NCBI GenBank assembly: GCA_018883065.1
Contig: VEQT01000008.1
Span: 1-61,404 of the forward strand
DNA from: Flavobacterium sp.
Lineage (GTDB): Bacteria; Bacteroidota; Bacteroidia; Flavobacteriales; Flavobacteriaceae
DNA: 61,404 nt
Direction of reading: 5' to 3'
In this document: positions 30,233-39,075 of the stretch, piece after piece
How the letters are laid out: each line of letters begins with the position of its first letter
Position numbering within the stretch: the first letter of the stretch is position 1
The notes under the pieces: model-generated
The model's input: the letters and a program-made list of their open reading frames with translations, nothing else
Told to the model about the DNA's origin: nothing
Database searches by the model: none
Translations under genes and position numbers: made by a program

Positions 30233-30616
30233 TTAAATATCGTCAAAATCTATATTGGTGAAGTTTGAAGTGCTGGGTGTTTCCTCGTTGGCTATCGATT
30301 TTTCATCGTAATACTCTTTTTTGAAATCCCGTTGATGGCGTTCTGAGATTACTTCTTCTCCTTTGTGATTTAAAACATAAGACGTCATGTCTTCTAAAAT
30401 TTCTGCGAAGGCAGCAAAATCTTCTTTGTACAAATAGATTTTATGTTTTTTAAAATGAAAAGAACCGTCTTCTTCGGTAAATTTTTTGCTTTCGGTAATG
30501 GTGATGTAATAATCATCCGCTTTGGTAGCGCGAACATCAAAAAAATAGGTGCGACGGCCGGCGCGTAATACTTTGGAATAAATTTCTTCCTTGTCTAGCA
30601 TGTCGTTTTCTCTCAT
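30233..30616 (-). CDS. DUF3276 / PUR-alpha-like nucleic acid-binding protein
   Basis: 127 residues of the DUF3276 family, structurally a bacterial PUR domain similar to Borrelia BpuR and eukaryotic Pur-alpha, which bind single-stranded DNA or RNA. The core reads EEIYSKVLRAGRRTYFFDVR, DDYYITITESKKF and KIYLYKEDFAAFAEILEDM. The acidic C-terminal tail ends in NFTNIDFDDI. One PUR repeat only, so dimerisation would be needed for a full fold. A second ATG five codons downstream is possible as start. Confidence 0.88.
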   Translation of the reverse strand: MRENDMLDKEEIYSKVLRAGRRTYFFDVRATKADDYYITITESKKFTEEDGSFHFKKHKIYLYKEDFAAFAEILEDMTSYVLNHKGEEVISERHQRDFKKEYYDEKSIANEETPSTSNFTNIDFDDI

Positions 30617-30682
30617 AATCTCGAACTCTATTAGTGAATTTTACCATCCAAAAATGGGAAAAATTGTATTACAAAACAACAA

Positions 30683-32440
30683 TTAAATTAAATCTTTTTC
30701 AGAAAGTTGTTTGGCATACAAGTCTGCGTAATATCCATTTTTGTTTAGTAATTGATTATGAGTTCCTTGTTCAATTATTTGTCCTTCGTCTAAGATGATA
30801 ATGTGGTTGGCGTTTTTGGCCGAGGACACCCGATGGCTCACAATTAGTGTGGTTTTATCTTGGCAAAAAGTCAGTAGATTGGATAAAATAAGCTCTTCGG
30901 TTTCGGTGTCTACGGCTGATAAACAATCGTCCAACAGTAAAATTTCGGCATCTTTAATCATGGCACGGGCTATCGAAACCCGCTGTTTTTGTCCACCGGA
31001 TAAGGTTATGCCACGTTCGCCCAAAATGGTGTCGTAATGATTTGCAAATTGCATAATGTTGTCGTGTACAATTGCTTGTTTGGCTGCTTCAATTACTTCT
31101 TGACTTGTCGCATTTTCGTTGCCAAATTTGATGTTGTTTTTAATCGTATCCGAAAATAAAAAAGCATCTTGAGGAACACATGCGATGCTGTTACGCAAAT
31201 CAAATAAATTGAGGTTTTTGATGTTTTGTCCGTCAATTTCAATGGTTCCTTCGGTGGTATCATAAAGACGGCTAATGAGAGAAAGAATTGTCGATTTGCC
31301 TGATCCAGTTTTACCTAATATGGCTAAAGTCTCGCCTTTTTTTACAGTAAATGTAATGCCTTTCAATGCAGTTATTTTGGTGTCGTTGTAGGTAAAATGA
31401 ACATTGTTAAATGCAATATTTCCAGCAATAATTGAATGATTTGGATTTGTGTTTAAAATGTCGGGCTTGATTGTTAAAAATTCGTTAATGCGTTTTTGAG
31501 ATGCCTCAGCTTCTTGTACCATACTCGAAATCCATCCCAATGAGGCCACAGGCCAAGTAAGCATATTCACATACAAGATAAATTCTGCAATTGTTCCAAT
31601 ACTACTTATGCTGCCCTCGATATATAATTTTCCGCCAAAGTAAATGACAACCAAGTTGCTTACACCAATTAAAGCAAGCATCAATGGTCCAAAAATGGCC
31701 TGGATTTTGGCCAATTGTAAACTTTTTGTTTTGCTTTCTACCGACAATTCTTGCATTTCTGCTTGTTGTTGCGCTTCAAGCGAATACGCTTTAATGACCC
31801 GCACACCAGAAAACACCTCTTGACTAAAGCTTGAAACTTTTGACAAGTATTGTTGAAAGGTGGTGCTGCGTTTGTTGATTTCAGTACTGAGTTTAAATAT
31901 CGCATACGACAATACTGGGAGCGGCAAAAGCGTATATAAAGTTAATTTTGGCGAAACGGCATACATATAGCCAATTACTACAGTAAACCGAATGCCTGTG
32001 TTTATTGCATACATTACAGCTGGACCTACGTACATACGCACTTTACTCACGTCTTCGCTTATTCGGTTCATTAAATCGCCTGTTCGGTTTTGTTTGTAGA
32101 AATTTTGCGAGAGGTTTTCGTATTGGGTAAATACCTCGTTTTTCAAATCAAATTCAATGTGACGCGACATGACAATTAAGGTTTGTCGCATTAAGAAGGT
32201 TAAAAATCCAGCTACAATGGTGGTGGCAATAATCAGCAAAATGTTGTGAATAAGTTCATTTTGAATTACTTCGGGTGAGCTATTGTTTTTTGCAAATGCT
32301 TCAATCGACTGAAAGGACTTACTGATGAGTTTGGGAGTAAATAACGAAAAGATTTGTGCCACAATGGTAATGACAATTCCCAATAAAAAACTGAATTTAT
32401 ATTTTACAAAATATTTATTTAAATAGTAAAGTTCTTTCAT
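30683..32440 (-). CDS. ABC transporter, fused membrane and ATPase domains (MsbA/MdlB-like)
   Basis: 585 residues, a half-size type IV (exporter-type) ABC transporter. Six membrane helices occupy about residues 15-310, and the ATPase domain 340-585. Walker A is LGKTGSGKSTILSL, the signature LSGGQKQRVSIARA, Walker B EILLLDDCLSAVD and the switch His in IVSHRVSS. It probably works as a homodimer, exporting a lipid or hydrophobic compound; the substrate cannot be told from sequence. It is monocistronic on the minus strand and diverges from the leucine dehydrogenase gene across about 200 AT-rich bases. Confidence 0.93.
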   Translation of the reverse strand: MKELYYLNKYFVKYKFSFLLGIVITIVAQIFSLFTPKLISKSFQSIEAFAKNNSSPEVIQNELIHNILLIIATTIVAGFLTFLMRQTLIVMSRHIEFDLKNEVFTQYENLSQNFYKQNRTGDLMNRISEDVSKVRMYVGPAVMYAINTGIRFTVVIGYMYAVSPKLTLYTLLPLPVLSYAIFKLSTEINKRSTTFQQYLSKVSSFSQEVFSGVRVIKAYSLEAQQQAEMQELSVESKTKSLQLAKIQAIFGPLMLALIGVSNLVVIYFGGKLYIEGSISSIGTIAEFILYVNMLTWPVASLGWISSMVQEAEASQKRINEFLTIKPDILNTNPNHSIIAGNIAFNNVHFTYNDTKITALKGITFTVKKGETLAILGKTGSGKSTILSLISRLYDTTEGTIEIDGQNIKNLNLFDLRNSIACVPQDAFLFSDTIKNNIKFGNENATSQEVIEAAKQAIVHDNIMQFANHYDTILGERGITLSGGQKQRVSIARAMIKDAEILLLDDCLSAVDTETEELILSNLLTFCQDKTTLIVSHRVSSAKNANHIIILDEGQIIEQGTHNQLLNKNGYYADLYAKQLSEKDLI

Positions 32441-32586
32441 GAATTGGGGAATTCGTATTGTAATTGTGTAATACTTAGTGTTAATTAATGATGAATTGTG
32501 TATTTTAAATTAAAGGAATACATTCAATATAATTGCATATTATTTGATATTAAACGAAGAATCGTAAAGAATATTGATTTAAATGC

Positions 32587-32594
32587 TATTTTTG
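32587..32594 (+). promoter_or_regulatory. -7 box of leucine dehydrogenase gene
   Basis: TATTTTTG, predicting a leader of about 40 nt. The rest of the 198-bp spacer (32441-32638) is AT-rich and shows no other element I can name. Confidence 0.55.
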
Positions 32595-32638
32595 CATCGA
32601 CTTTTTAATAATGTCGCAAATTTAATTTTAATTTTCGA

Positions 32639-33742
32639 ATGACAACAACGCTAGTACAAGCTACTGAATTAAAAAAAGTTGATCCCGTTTTTGGACAACT
32701 TTCTTTTGATAATCACGAACAAATTGTTTTTTGCCACGACAAAGATACTGGATTAAAAGCAATAATAGGAGTACATAATACAGTATTGGGTCCAGCTTTG
32801 GGCGGAACCCGAATGTGGAAATACAACAACGAATGGGAGGCGCTCAACGATGTTTTGCGTTTGTCACGTGGCATGACCTATAAATCGGCTATTTCAGGTT
32901 TGAATTTAGGAGGAGGAAAAGCCGTAATTATTGGTGATGCCAAAGCAGATAAAACCCCTGAACTCATTACCAAATTTGGCCAATATGTTCATTCGTTAAG
33001 CGGAAAATACATAACTGCTGAAGACGTGGGTACCACAACTCCTGATATGGATTTAATACGCCAAGTAACCCCTTATGTTACAGGTATTTCTGAATCAATA
33101 GGAGGTTCAGGAAATCCATCGCCTGTTACGGCTTATGGTGTGTTTATGGGTATGAAAGCCGCGGCTAAGCATCAATTTGGTTCGGATAATTTGGCTGGAA
33201 AAAAAGTTCTTGTACAAGGGATTGGCCATGTGGGAGAAACTTTGGTAATGCATTTGGTACAAGCGGGTGCTGAAGTACAAATTACAGACATTAATGAAGC
33301 ACGACTTGCTGAGCTACAAACAAAATATGGTGTACACATATTCCGTGGTGACGATTTATATGCTGCCGATGTTGACATTTATGCACCTTGCGCATTGGGA
33401 GCTACTATCAATGATGACACCATTTATAAATTAAAGGCCAAAGTAATTGCTGGTGCGGCCAATAATCAATTGGCAAATGAGGAAATTCACGGGAAAATTT
33501 TAAAAGAACGAGGTATTTTGTATGCACCGGATTTCTTGATCAATGCCGGTGGAATCATCAATGTATATGGCGAGATTGCCGGTTACGGGAAAGAAGAAGC
33601 GTTGCGTCGTACAGAGAACATCTACAATACCACCTTAGAGATTTTTAGCTTGGCAGCAGCACAACACAAAACAACCTACCAAGCGGCTTTGTGGTTAGCT
33701 GAAAATCGAATTGCGGAAAAGAAAAAAGAAACAGCCAAATAA
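32639..33742 (+). CDS. ldh: Leucine dehydrogenase (Glu/Leu/Phe/Val dehydrogenase family)
   Basis: 367 residues, near the size of bacterial leucine and valine dehydrogenases. The substrate domain has GPALGGTRMWKY and the catalytic-Lys motif GLNLGGGKAVIIGDAKAD; the NAD domain has LVQGIGHVGETLVMHL followed by the acidic ITDIN. INAGGIINVYGEIAGY closes the active site. It interconverts branched-chain amino acids and 2-oxo acids with NAD. HMG-CoA lyase, a leucine-degradation enzyme, is 12 kb away. A terminator overlaps the stop codon. Confidence 0.93.
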   Translation: MTTTLVQATELKKVDPVFGQLSFDNHEQIVFCHDKDTGLKAIIGVHNTVLGPALGGTRMWKYNNEWEALNDVLRLSRGMTYKSAISGLNLGGGKAVIIGDAKADKTPELITKFGQYVHSLSGKYITAEDVGTTTPDMDLIRQVTPYVTGISESIGGSGNPSPVTAYGVFMGMKAAAKHQFGSDNLAGKKVLVQGIGHVGETLVMHLVQAGAEVQITDINEARLAELQTKYGVHIFRGDDLYAADVDIYAPCALGATINDDTIYKLKAKVIAGAANNQLANEEIHGKILKERGILYAPDFLINAGGIINVYGEIAGYGKEEALRRTENIYNTTLEIFSLAAAQHKTTYQAALWLAENRIAEKKKETAK

Positions 33743-33760
33743 TTTTTGGTTGTTTTTTTT
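33730..33760 (+). terminator. Terminator overlapping the leucine dehydrogenase stop
   Basis: Stem AACAGCCAAA / TTTGGTTGTT (one G-U pair) followed by eight T. The left arm lies in the last codons of the gene. Confidence 0.75.
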
Positions 33761-33821
33761 ATTGTTAATTTCGCCCACGCGTTCCAATTGTTGAACGTAT
33801 AATTCAGTAAAGTTCTTATCC

Positions 33822-34763
33822 GTGTTAAACAGAAGACATATCCGTGTAAAAGTAATGCAGACCATCTATGCGATGCACCAAAACGGTTCCGATCAAGTAG
33901 AGAAAGAGCAACGCTTTTTGTTCAACAGCATTGACATCATTCAAGATTTATACCTCATGATGCTCTCCGCTTTAATTGAATTAGGAATCAAAGAAGCGGA
34001 GTATTTGCAACGCGCAAGTCAAAAACATTTAGCCACAGCTGCTGAACGCAATCCCAATCACAAATTTGTAAACAATGCTGTAATTCAGTTGTTGTCAAAA
34101 AGCGAGTTACTTCAACAAGCGGTTGATAAACGTAAAGTAAATCACTGGAAACTAAATGACGATTATATTTTAGTTCTTTTAGAAGCCACTAAATCAAACC
34201 CATTGTATCAGGCTTACATGGAAGAACCCACCACCTCTTTTGCTGCCGATCGTGATTTTATTGTGGCCTTATTTACCGAGGTAATAGTACCAAATGAAAA
34301 ATTATATGCCCATCTTGAAGACCTAAAGCTCACCTGGATTGATGATATTCCGGTAGTAAATACCTACATCGTGAAGCAGTTAACGGGACTTAGTTCAGCC
34401 GATCAACAATTGAAACTTCCTATGAATTACCGCGATCCAGAAGACCAAGAATTCGCCGAACAGTTGTTTATAAAAACCGTATTAAATGAGGTTGAGTTGG
34501 CAAAATACTTTAGTGATAAAACCCCCAATTGGGATATAGATCGTATTGCCGAAGTGGATACCATTATACTTAAAATGGCCATCTGTGAATTGTTGCATTT
34601 TTCGTCCATTCCAGTAAAAGTTACCTTAAATGAATACCTAGAAATTGCCAAAGAATATTCAACACCCAAAAGCAGCATCTTTATCAACGGAATTCTAGAC
34701 AATTTGGTCAAGGAATTTAAATCAACAGGTAAAATGCAAAAAATAGGAAGAGGATTAATTTAA
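33822..34763 (+). CDS. nusB: Transcription antitermination factor NusB (long form)
   Basis: 313 residues, about twice the length of E. coli NusB. The N-terminus starts MLNRRHIRVKVMQTIYAMHQ, a NusB-type opening; a middle helical region of about 150 residues without recognised motif follows; the typical C-terminal NusB helices are DRIAEVDTIILKMAICEL and KVTLNEYLEIAKEYSTPKSS (about 240-290). NusB with NusE promotes antitermination on rRNA operons. The start is GTG at 33822; the RNRRH-type segment makes it the best choice. First gene of nusB-DUF1573-yajC. Confidence 0.92.
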   Translation: MLNRRHIRVKVMQTIYAMHQNGSDQVEKEQRFLFNSIDIIQDLYLMMLSALIELGIKEAEYLQRASQKHLATAAERNPNHKFVNNAVIQLLSKSELLQQAVDKRKVNHWKLNDDYILVLLEATKSNPLYQAYMEEPTTSFAADRDFIVALFTEVIVPNEKLYAHLEDLKLTWIDDIPVVNTYIVKQLTGLSSADQQLKLPMNYRDPEDQEFAEQLFIKTVLNEVELAKYFSDKTPNWDIDRIAEVDTIILKMAICELLHFSSIPVKVTLNEYLEIAKEYSTPKSSIFINGILDNLVKEFKSTGKMQKIGRGLI

Positions 34764-34773
34764 ATTATAGCAT

Positions 34774-35301
34774 ATGAAAATCAACACATTTTTTATTTTT
34801 CTAGTTCTATTGGGCCTAACTGCCTGTAAGAATGATAATGTGGTCTCAAAAATTGACCCAAATGCCCAAGATGTTCCCATGGTTTCTGAAGATCAATTGC
34901 ATCCTGAAGCCAATATTGGTCCAGCTCCATCAACTGAGGTAAAAGCACCAGCCGTAACCAATGGACAATATCCCGTGATGCAGTTTGAAACTCCCGCACA
35001 CGATTTTGGTAAAATCAAATCCGGAGATAAAGTGTCGTATGATTTTAAATTCACCAATACAGGCACAGGCGACTTAGTCATTGCCAATGCGGTAGGTTCT
35101 TGTGGATGTACCGTTCCCGAGTACCCCAAAGAACCTGTTGCGCCAGGTAAATCGGGTGTGATGAAGGTAACCTTTAATTCGGCAGGAAAATCGGGTATGC
35201 AACAAAAAACGGTGACCATTACCACCAACACCAAAGCACAAAAAGAACAATTAACTATAAAAGCTGCAATCACGCCACAAAGTGGGCTAGTGGGGCATTA
35301 A
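34774..35301 (+). CDS. DUF1573 domain lipoprotein
   Basis: 175 residues. Lipobox LLGLTACKN puts the acylated Cys at about 18. A linker rich in Pro and Ala leads to a DUF1573 Ig-like domain: FETPAHDFGKIKSGDKVSYD, FTNTGTGDLVIANAVGSCGC and KVTFNSAGKSGMQQKTV. DUF1573 is related to ASPM-SPD-2-Hydin folds and is common in Bacteroidetes between nusB and yajC. Role unknown, but the constant position suggests an envelope process tied to protein export. Confidence 0.88.
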   Translation: MKINTFFIFLVLLGLTACKNDNVVSKIDPNAQDVPMVSEDQLHPEANIGPAPSTEVKAPAVTNGQYPVMQFETPAHDFGKIKSGDKVSYDFKFTNTGTGDLVIANAVGSCGCTVPEYPKEPVAPGKSGVMKVTFNSAGKSGMQQKTVTITTNTKAQKEQLTIKAAITPQSGLVGH

Positions 35302-35313
35302 ATCTCAATTACT

Positions 35314-35586
35314 ATGGAACAAGTGCAACAATTTTTACCGTTTATTTTAATGTTTGTGGTGATCTATTTTTTTATGATCCGTCCACAGCAAAAACGCGTG
35401 AAACAAGAAAAACAATTTGAATCCGATTTAAAAATAGGGGATAAAATTGTAACAAAAAGTGGCATTCATGCCAAGATTGCCGAACTTAATGAAACTACTG
35501 TAATCATCGAAACCATGGCAGGAAAACTCAAAATGGAGCGTTCGGCCATTTCGATGGAATTATCGGCAGCGTTGGCAAAAAAATAA
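35314..35586 (+). CDS. yajC: Preprotein translocase subunit YajC
   Basis: 90 residues. One N-terminal helix (FLPFILMFVVIYFFMIRPQ) followed by the YajC signature RPQQKRVKQEKQF and the GDKIVTKSGIHAKIAEL beta domain. YajC associates with SecDF in Sec-dependent export. It ends the nusB operon; a bidirectional terminator follows after 16 bp. Confidence 0.96.
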   Translation: MEQVQQFLPFILMFVVIYFFMIRPQQKRVKQEKQFESDLKIGDKIVTKSGIHAKIAELNETTVIIETMAGKLKMERSAISMELSAALAKK

Positions 35587-35602
35587 GGGACCAACCCCAA
35601 AT

Positions 35603-35632
35603 AAAAAAGCAACCTTTCGGGTTGCTTTTTTT
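35603..35632. terminator. Bidirectional terminator, yajC / DUF1801
   Basis: Stem AAAAAAGCAACC / GGTTGCTTTTTT with a TTTCG loop; T-runs on both strands. Confidence 0.88.
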
Positions 35633-35639
35633 ATAGGAT

Positions 35640-35987
35640 CTACTCAAGTGCCATTGCTTCCAACAGGTATTGCATGATAAGTGGCTCATCAATTTGTTCT
35701 TGCTTGGTAAAACGCCATTGACGCAGTTTTTTTGTTTTCCCTTCTTGGGCATTGATCAATACGTTTGCAGGATCGGATAAGGCTACTCCATTAAAAAACC
35801 AAAGCGCAAAAAAATGTTTAAATCCAGCAATTCCGACTACGTTTTTTCCCTTATACGTGTATACTGGCGCTCCCCATTTAATTGTTTTTTCCAACTTAGC
35901 TTGCTCAAGCAGATTGGTCAGTTGGTTTAATTCGGTATTCCAATTGCCTGTTTTGTCCCAAACGTGCTTTTTTGCTTCTTCGGACAT
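35640..35987 (-). CDS. DUF1801 family protein
   Basis: 115 residues with the DUF1801 (YdhG-like) fold signature: KTIKWGAPVYTYKGKNVVGI, FKHFFALWFFNGVALSDP and the terminal KKLRQWRFTKQEQ. The family resembles frataxin-like folds in outline, and its function is not established. It is 6 bp downstream of pepT and probably co-transcribed with it. Confidence 0.78.
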   Translation of the reverse strand: MSEEAKKHVWDKTGNWNTELNQLTNLLEQAKLEKTIKWGAPVYTYKGKNVVGIAGFKHFFALWFFNGVALSDPANVLINAQEGKTKKLRQWRFTKQEQIDEPLIMQYLLEAMALE

Positions 35988-35993
35988 GCTTAG

Positions 35994-37247
35994 TTATTTT
36001 GAAGAGAAATCGGTTGAGGCAGTGAGTGTGGCTATTTGCACGATAACTTCTACCGCTTTTTGCATGCTTTCTACGGGCAAGTATTCGTATTTTCCGTGAA
36101 AGTTATGTCCGCCTGCAAAGATGTTGGGGCAGGGTAAACCCATATACGACAATCGGCTGCCATCGGTACCGCCTCGAATCGGTTTAATGATGGGCGTAAT
36201 GCCAACATTTCGCATGGCTTGTTCGGCCAAATCTACGATATGCATAACCGGAACAACTTTCTCTCGCATATTGTAATACTGATCTTTTACTTCGGCAATT
36301 ACAATGTCTTCTCCATATTGCGCCGCATATTGTGCATTGATTTGCGCGGTGATTTGATGAATGAGTTGCTTGCGTTGTGCAAAAAGTTCGGCATCGTGAT
36401 CGCGTATAATTAATTCAAGTACTGTTTCTTCGATGCTCCCTTTGAGGTGATGCACATGAAAAAAGCCCTCATAATCTTGTGTTTCTTGTGGCGTTTCTCC
36501 TTGGGGTAGCGCATTGATGAAGTCATTGGCAATGAGCATCGAATTGATCATTTTTCCTTTGGCATAGCCCGGATGCACACTTTTACCTTTAAAGGTAATT
36601 TTAGCGCCAGCTGCATTAAAGTTCTCGTATTCTAGTTCCCCAATTTGGCTGCCATCCATTGTGTAGGCCCAATCGGCACCAAATTTTTCAACGTCAAAAA
36701 AATCAGCCCCTCGACCTATTTCTTCATCAGGCGTAAAACCAACTCGAATTTTTCCGTGTTTGATTTCGGGGTGTTGAACTAAGTATTCCATCGCCGATAT
36801 AATTTCAGTTAGTCCGGCTTTGTCGTCAGCTCCCAATAAAGTAGTTCCATCAGTGGTAATGAGAGTCTGGCCTTTATACAGCAGTAAATCATTAAAATAA
36901 TTTGGTGAGAGTACGATGTTTTGTTCGGCATTCAAGATAATATCTCCCCCGTCATAATTGTGTACCAATTGCGGCTTTACATTTGCTCCTGTAAAATCGG
37001 GCGTGGTGTCAAAATGGGAGACAAAACCAATGGTAGGTACTTCGTGGTCAACATTGCTTTCAAGCGTTCCCATTACATAGCCACGTTCGTCGATACTCAC
37101 TTCGGTTAGGCCAATTTCTTGTAATTCTTTTACCAACAAATGGGCCAAATTAAATTGCTTTTGTGTACTGGGTGTTGTTTCAGAATACGGATCAGATTCC
37201 GTATCAATAATGGCGTAGCTAATGAATCGATCGATAAGGTGTTGCAT
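35994..37247 (-). CDS. pepT: Peptidase T (tripeptidase)
   Basis: 417 residues, M20 family zinc dipeptide/tripeptide aminopeptidase. Metal ligands and catalytic residues are seen in FVSHFDTTPDFTG (His, Asp), LLGADDKAGLTEI (Asp), FTPDEEIGRGADFFD (Glu pair) and the terminal IFAGGHNFHGKYE (His). The tripeptidase-specific IRGGTDGSRLSYMGLPCPN is present. It trims tripeptides in the cytoplasm. Expression probably includes the DUF1801 gene. Confidence 0.96.
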   Translation of the reverse strand: MQHLIDRFISYAIIDTESDPYSETTPSTQKQFNLAHLLVKELQEIGLTEVSIDERGYVMGTLESNVDHEVPTIGFVSHFDTTPDFTGANVKPQLVHNYDGGDIILNAEQNIVLSPNYFNDLLLYKGQTLITTDGTTLLGADDKAGLTEIISAMEYLVQHPEIKHGKIRVGFTPDEEIGRGADFFDVEKFGADWAYTMDGSQIGELEYENFNAAGAKITFKGKSVHPGYAKGKMINSMLIANDFINALPQGETPQETQDYEGFFHVHHLKGSIEETVLELIIRDHDAELFAQRKQLIHQITAQINAQYAAQYGEDIVIAEVKDQYYNMREKVVPVMHIVDLAEQAMRNVGITPIIKPIRGGTDGSRLSYMGLPCPNIFAGGHNFHGKYEYLPVESMQKAVEVIVQIATLTASTDFSSK

Positions 37248-37276
37248 GTATTTGTTGCGTTAGGGTTATATTGTAG

Positions 37277-38221
37277 TTAGTTTTGAGTCAATGGCTGGCA
37301 GCATGGAGAAAGCGAAAAATAATCCAAGCTAGTTAGTCGAGTAACTTCAGTTCCATCGGGGTTCATTTGGTACAAATCATAGTGATTGTCTCGGTCACTG
37401 GCAAATAGTATTTTTTTTCCATCGGGAGTCCAATGGGGTGTAGCTTCACCTCTTATTACAGGAAACACACCACCAGGAGCAAATGGGTTTGGATTGCCTT
37501 CGCTTTGGGTGAGTTGCTTTACTTTTTTCGATTTTACATCAACAACAAACAACTGACCCACGCCATTAACTACCGAATTGAATACAATTTCTTTGCCGTT
37601 TGGCGACCAACTTATTCCCTCGGTATTGTCCATGTTTTCCGTTAGTTTCAAACAAGATCCATCTGCTGTGTTTAAAATATAAATGTCGTTGGTTGTATCC
37701 TTTTCACCATCTCTGTTGCTGGCAAATGCAATTCGCGTGCCGTCTCCAGCATATTTGGGCCCAAAATTTTGAATCGGGGCTTCTGTGTGGGTAAGTTGCT
37801 TGCGATTGGTCCCGTCAAGCGAAATGCTGTAGAGTTCATAATTGCCATCCATATTGCTTTCGTACACAATTTTTTTTCCATCTGGTGAAAAGCAGGGAAC
37901 CTTATTGGTTCCGTTGTGTTTTGTAATTTGAATGGGTTCGCCACCTTCAGCCGAAATACTATAGATGTCAAATTTGCCATTTCGTTGGCTGGTAAAGGCG
38001 ATAAATTTTCCGTCGGGAGAAAAACAGGGATGGGCGTCAATTCCCATGTCAGTGGTGAGTCGTTGTAAATCGGAGCCGTTGTTTTGAATGCTATATAACT
38101 CAAAATTTCCATCCATATCGCTTTCAAATACAATTCGTCCATTTCCAATTTTTTCGCTTTCGGTCTGGGTGAAGCTTAAAAATAAGAGTGCAAGTGCACA
38201 AACTACAGCATATCTTTTCAT
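37277..38221 (-). CDS. Secreted PD40/TolB-like beta-propeller protein
   Basis: 314 residues with a signal peptide (YAVVCALALLFLSFTQ). About six WD40-like PD40 repeats follow, each with the DGxxxxxxSxxDG pattern (CFSPDGKFIAFTSQRNGKFD, CFSPDGKKIVYESNMDGNYE, SWSPNGKEIVFNS). This is the TolB-type propeller without the TolB N-terminal domain. TolB itself binds Pal; here the partner is unknown. No Tol-Pal genes are adjacent. Confidence 0.85.
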   Translation of the reverse strand: MKRYAVVCALALLFLSFTQTESEKIGNGRIVFESDMDGNFELYSIQNNGSDLQRLTTDMGIDAHPCFSPDGKFIAFTSQRNGKFDIYSISAEGGEPIQITKHNGTNKVPCFSPDGKKIVYESNMDGNYELYSISLDGTNRKQLTHTEAPIQNFGPKYAGDGTRIAFASNRDGEKDTTNDIYILNTADGSCLKLTENMDNTEGISWSPNGKEIVFNSVVNGVGQLFVVDVKSKKVKQLTQSEGNPNPFAPGGVFPVIRGEATPHWTPDGKKILFASDRDNHYDLYQMNPDGTEVTRLTSLDYFSLSPCCQPLTQN

Positions 38222-38289
38222 GTGAATTAATTTAGAGTGGCTAAATTACTGAAATAAATTAGTTGGTTGTTTTTGATGACACAGCTTTT

Positions 38290-38991
38290 CTATTCATTCC
38301 ACGTATTGAGTATATGGGCAACCAATTCAAATGAGTTTTTTGCCACCTCGGGTAGCAGTTCCATATAACTGTTTGTGGCATTTCCATCGGCTTTGTCTGA
38401 AATAGTCCGAATGAGTAAAAAAGGAATTTCATTTACGGCACACACCAGACCAACTGAAGCCCCTTCCATTTCTACCGCATCGCCCGCTAGTTCAGTAGTG
38501 AGGTGTTTAAAATGATGCATTTCCTTTTGGGTAATAAATTGATCGCCAGTTACAATGCGTCCTTCATGAATTTTATGTTTCAGCTGCGCGGCCAATGCCA
38601 ACGTTTTTAGTCGCTCGTCTGATTCAAAAAAATGAAAGTGTGTATAGGGTATTTTACCCCGTGGAATTCCTAATTCAGTAGTGTCCAAATCGTGTTGAAC
38701 ACAATCTTTAGCTACCACAACATCGCCTATTTCATATAACGGATTTAATCCGCCGGCTACGCCTGTAAACAAAATGGCTTTGGGCTTAAATGTGTCAATT
38801 AATTTTTGGGTTACCAATGCGGCAAATACTTTTCCCACTCCCGATTTTACGATAACCACATCTTGACCAAACAAAACACCTTGGTAAAAACGAATCGATT
38901 TCCATTGCTGGATACGTTGGTCTTGTAATTCATCGAGATAGGCTTGTATTTCTTCGTCGAGCGCGCCAATTAAGGCTATGGGTGTGTTCAT
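38290..38991 (-). CDS. mtnN: 5'-methylthioadenosine/S-adenosylhomocysteine nucleosidase
   Basis: 233 residues. The opening IALIGALDEEI carries the MTAN Glu (residue 14). ILFTGVAGGLNP is the ribose/adenine pocket segment, GRIVTGDQFI and DAVEMEGASVGLV the second Glu, and IRTISDKADGNA the purine-contacting Asp. It hydrolyses MTA and SAH to adenine, part of methyl recycling for SAM-dependent methyltransferases. Futalosine hydrolase is a related possibility, but the GALDEEI and MEGASVG forms favour MTAN. It is separated from the next gene by a 20-bp palindrome. Confidence 0.88.
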   Translation of the reverse strand: MNTPIALIGALDEEIQAYLDELQDQRIQQWKSIRFYQGVLFGQDVVIVKSGVGKVFAALVTQKLIDTFKPKAILFTGVAGGLNPLYEIGDVVVAKDCVQHDLDTTELGIPRGKIPYTHFHFFESDERLKTLALAAQLKHKIHEGRIVTGDQFITQKEMHHFKHLTTELAGDAVEMEGASVGLVCAVNEIPFLLIRTISDKADGNATNSYMELLPEVAKNSFELVAHILNTWNE

Positions 38992-39018
38992 TTTTGTTGG
39001 ATTAATTACTTTAAATAT

Positions 39019-39059
39019 AAATCCCTTAGCATTCTAAACTTTAGAATGCTAAGGGATTT
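39019..39059. terminator. 20-bp perfect palindrome, probable bidirectional terminator
   Basis: Arms at 39019-39038 and 39040-39059 are exact inverted copies (AAATCCCTTAGCATTCTAAA type) around a single C, so the physical loop would be AAACTTT. TTTT follows on the plus strand; the T-run on the minus strand is weak. It sits between the DUF975 gene and mtnN, both leftward. Confidence 0.7.
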
Positions 39060-39075
39060 TGATAAAGTTCACTAG

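Noticed and set aside
37672..38148. 158-residue minus-strand frame within the PD40 gene
   Set aside because: Alternative frame produced by the PD40 repeats; the other frame has signal peptide and propeller motifs.
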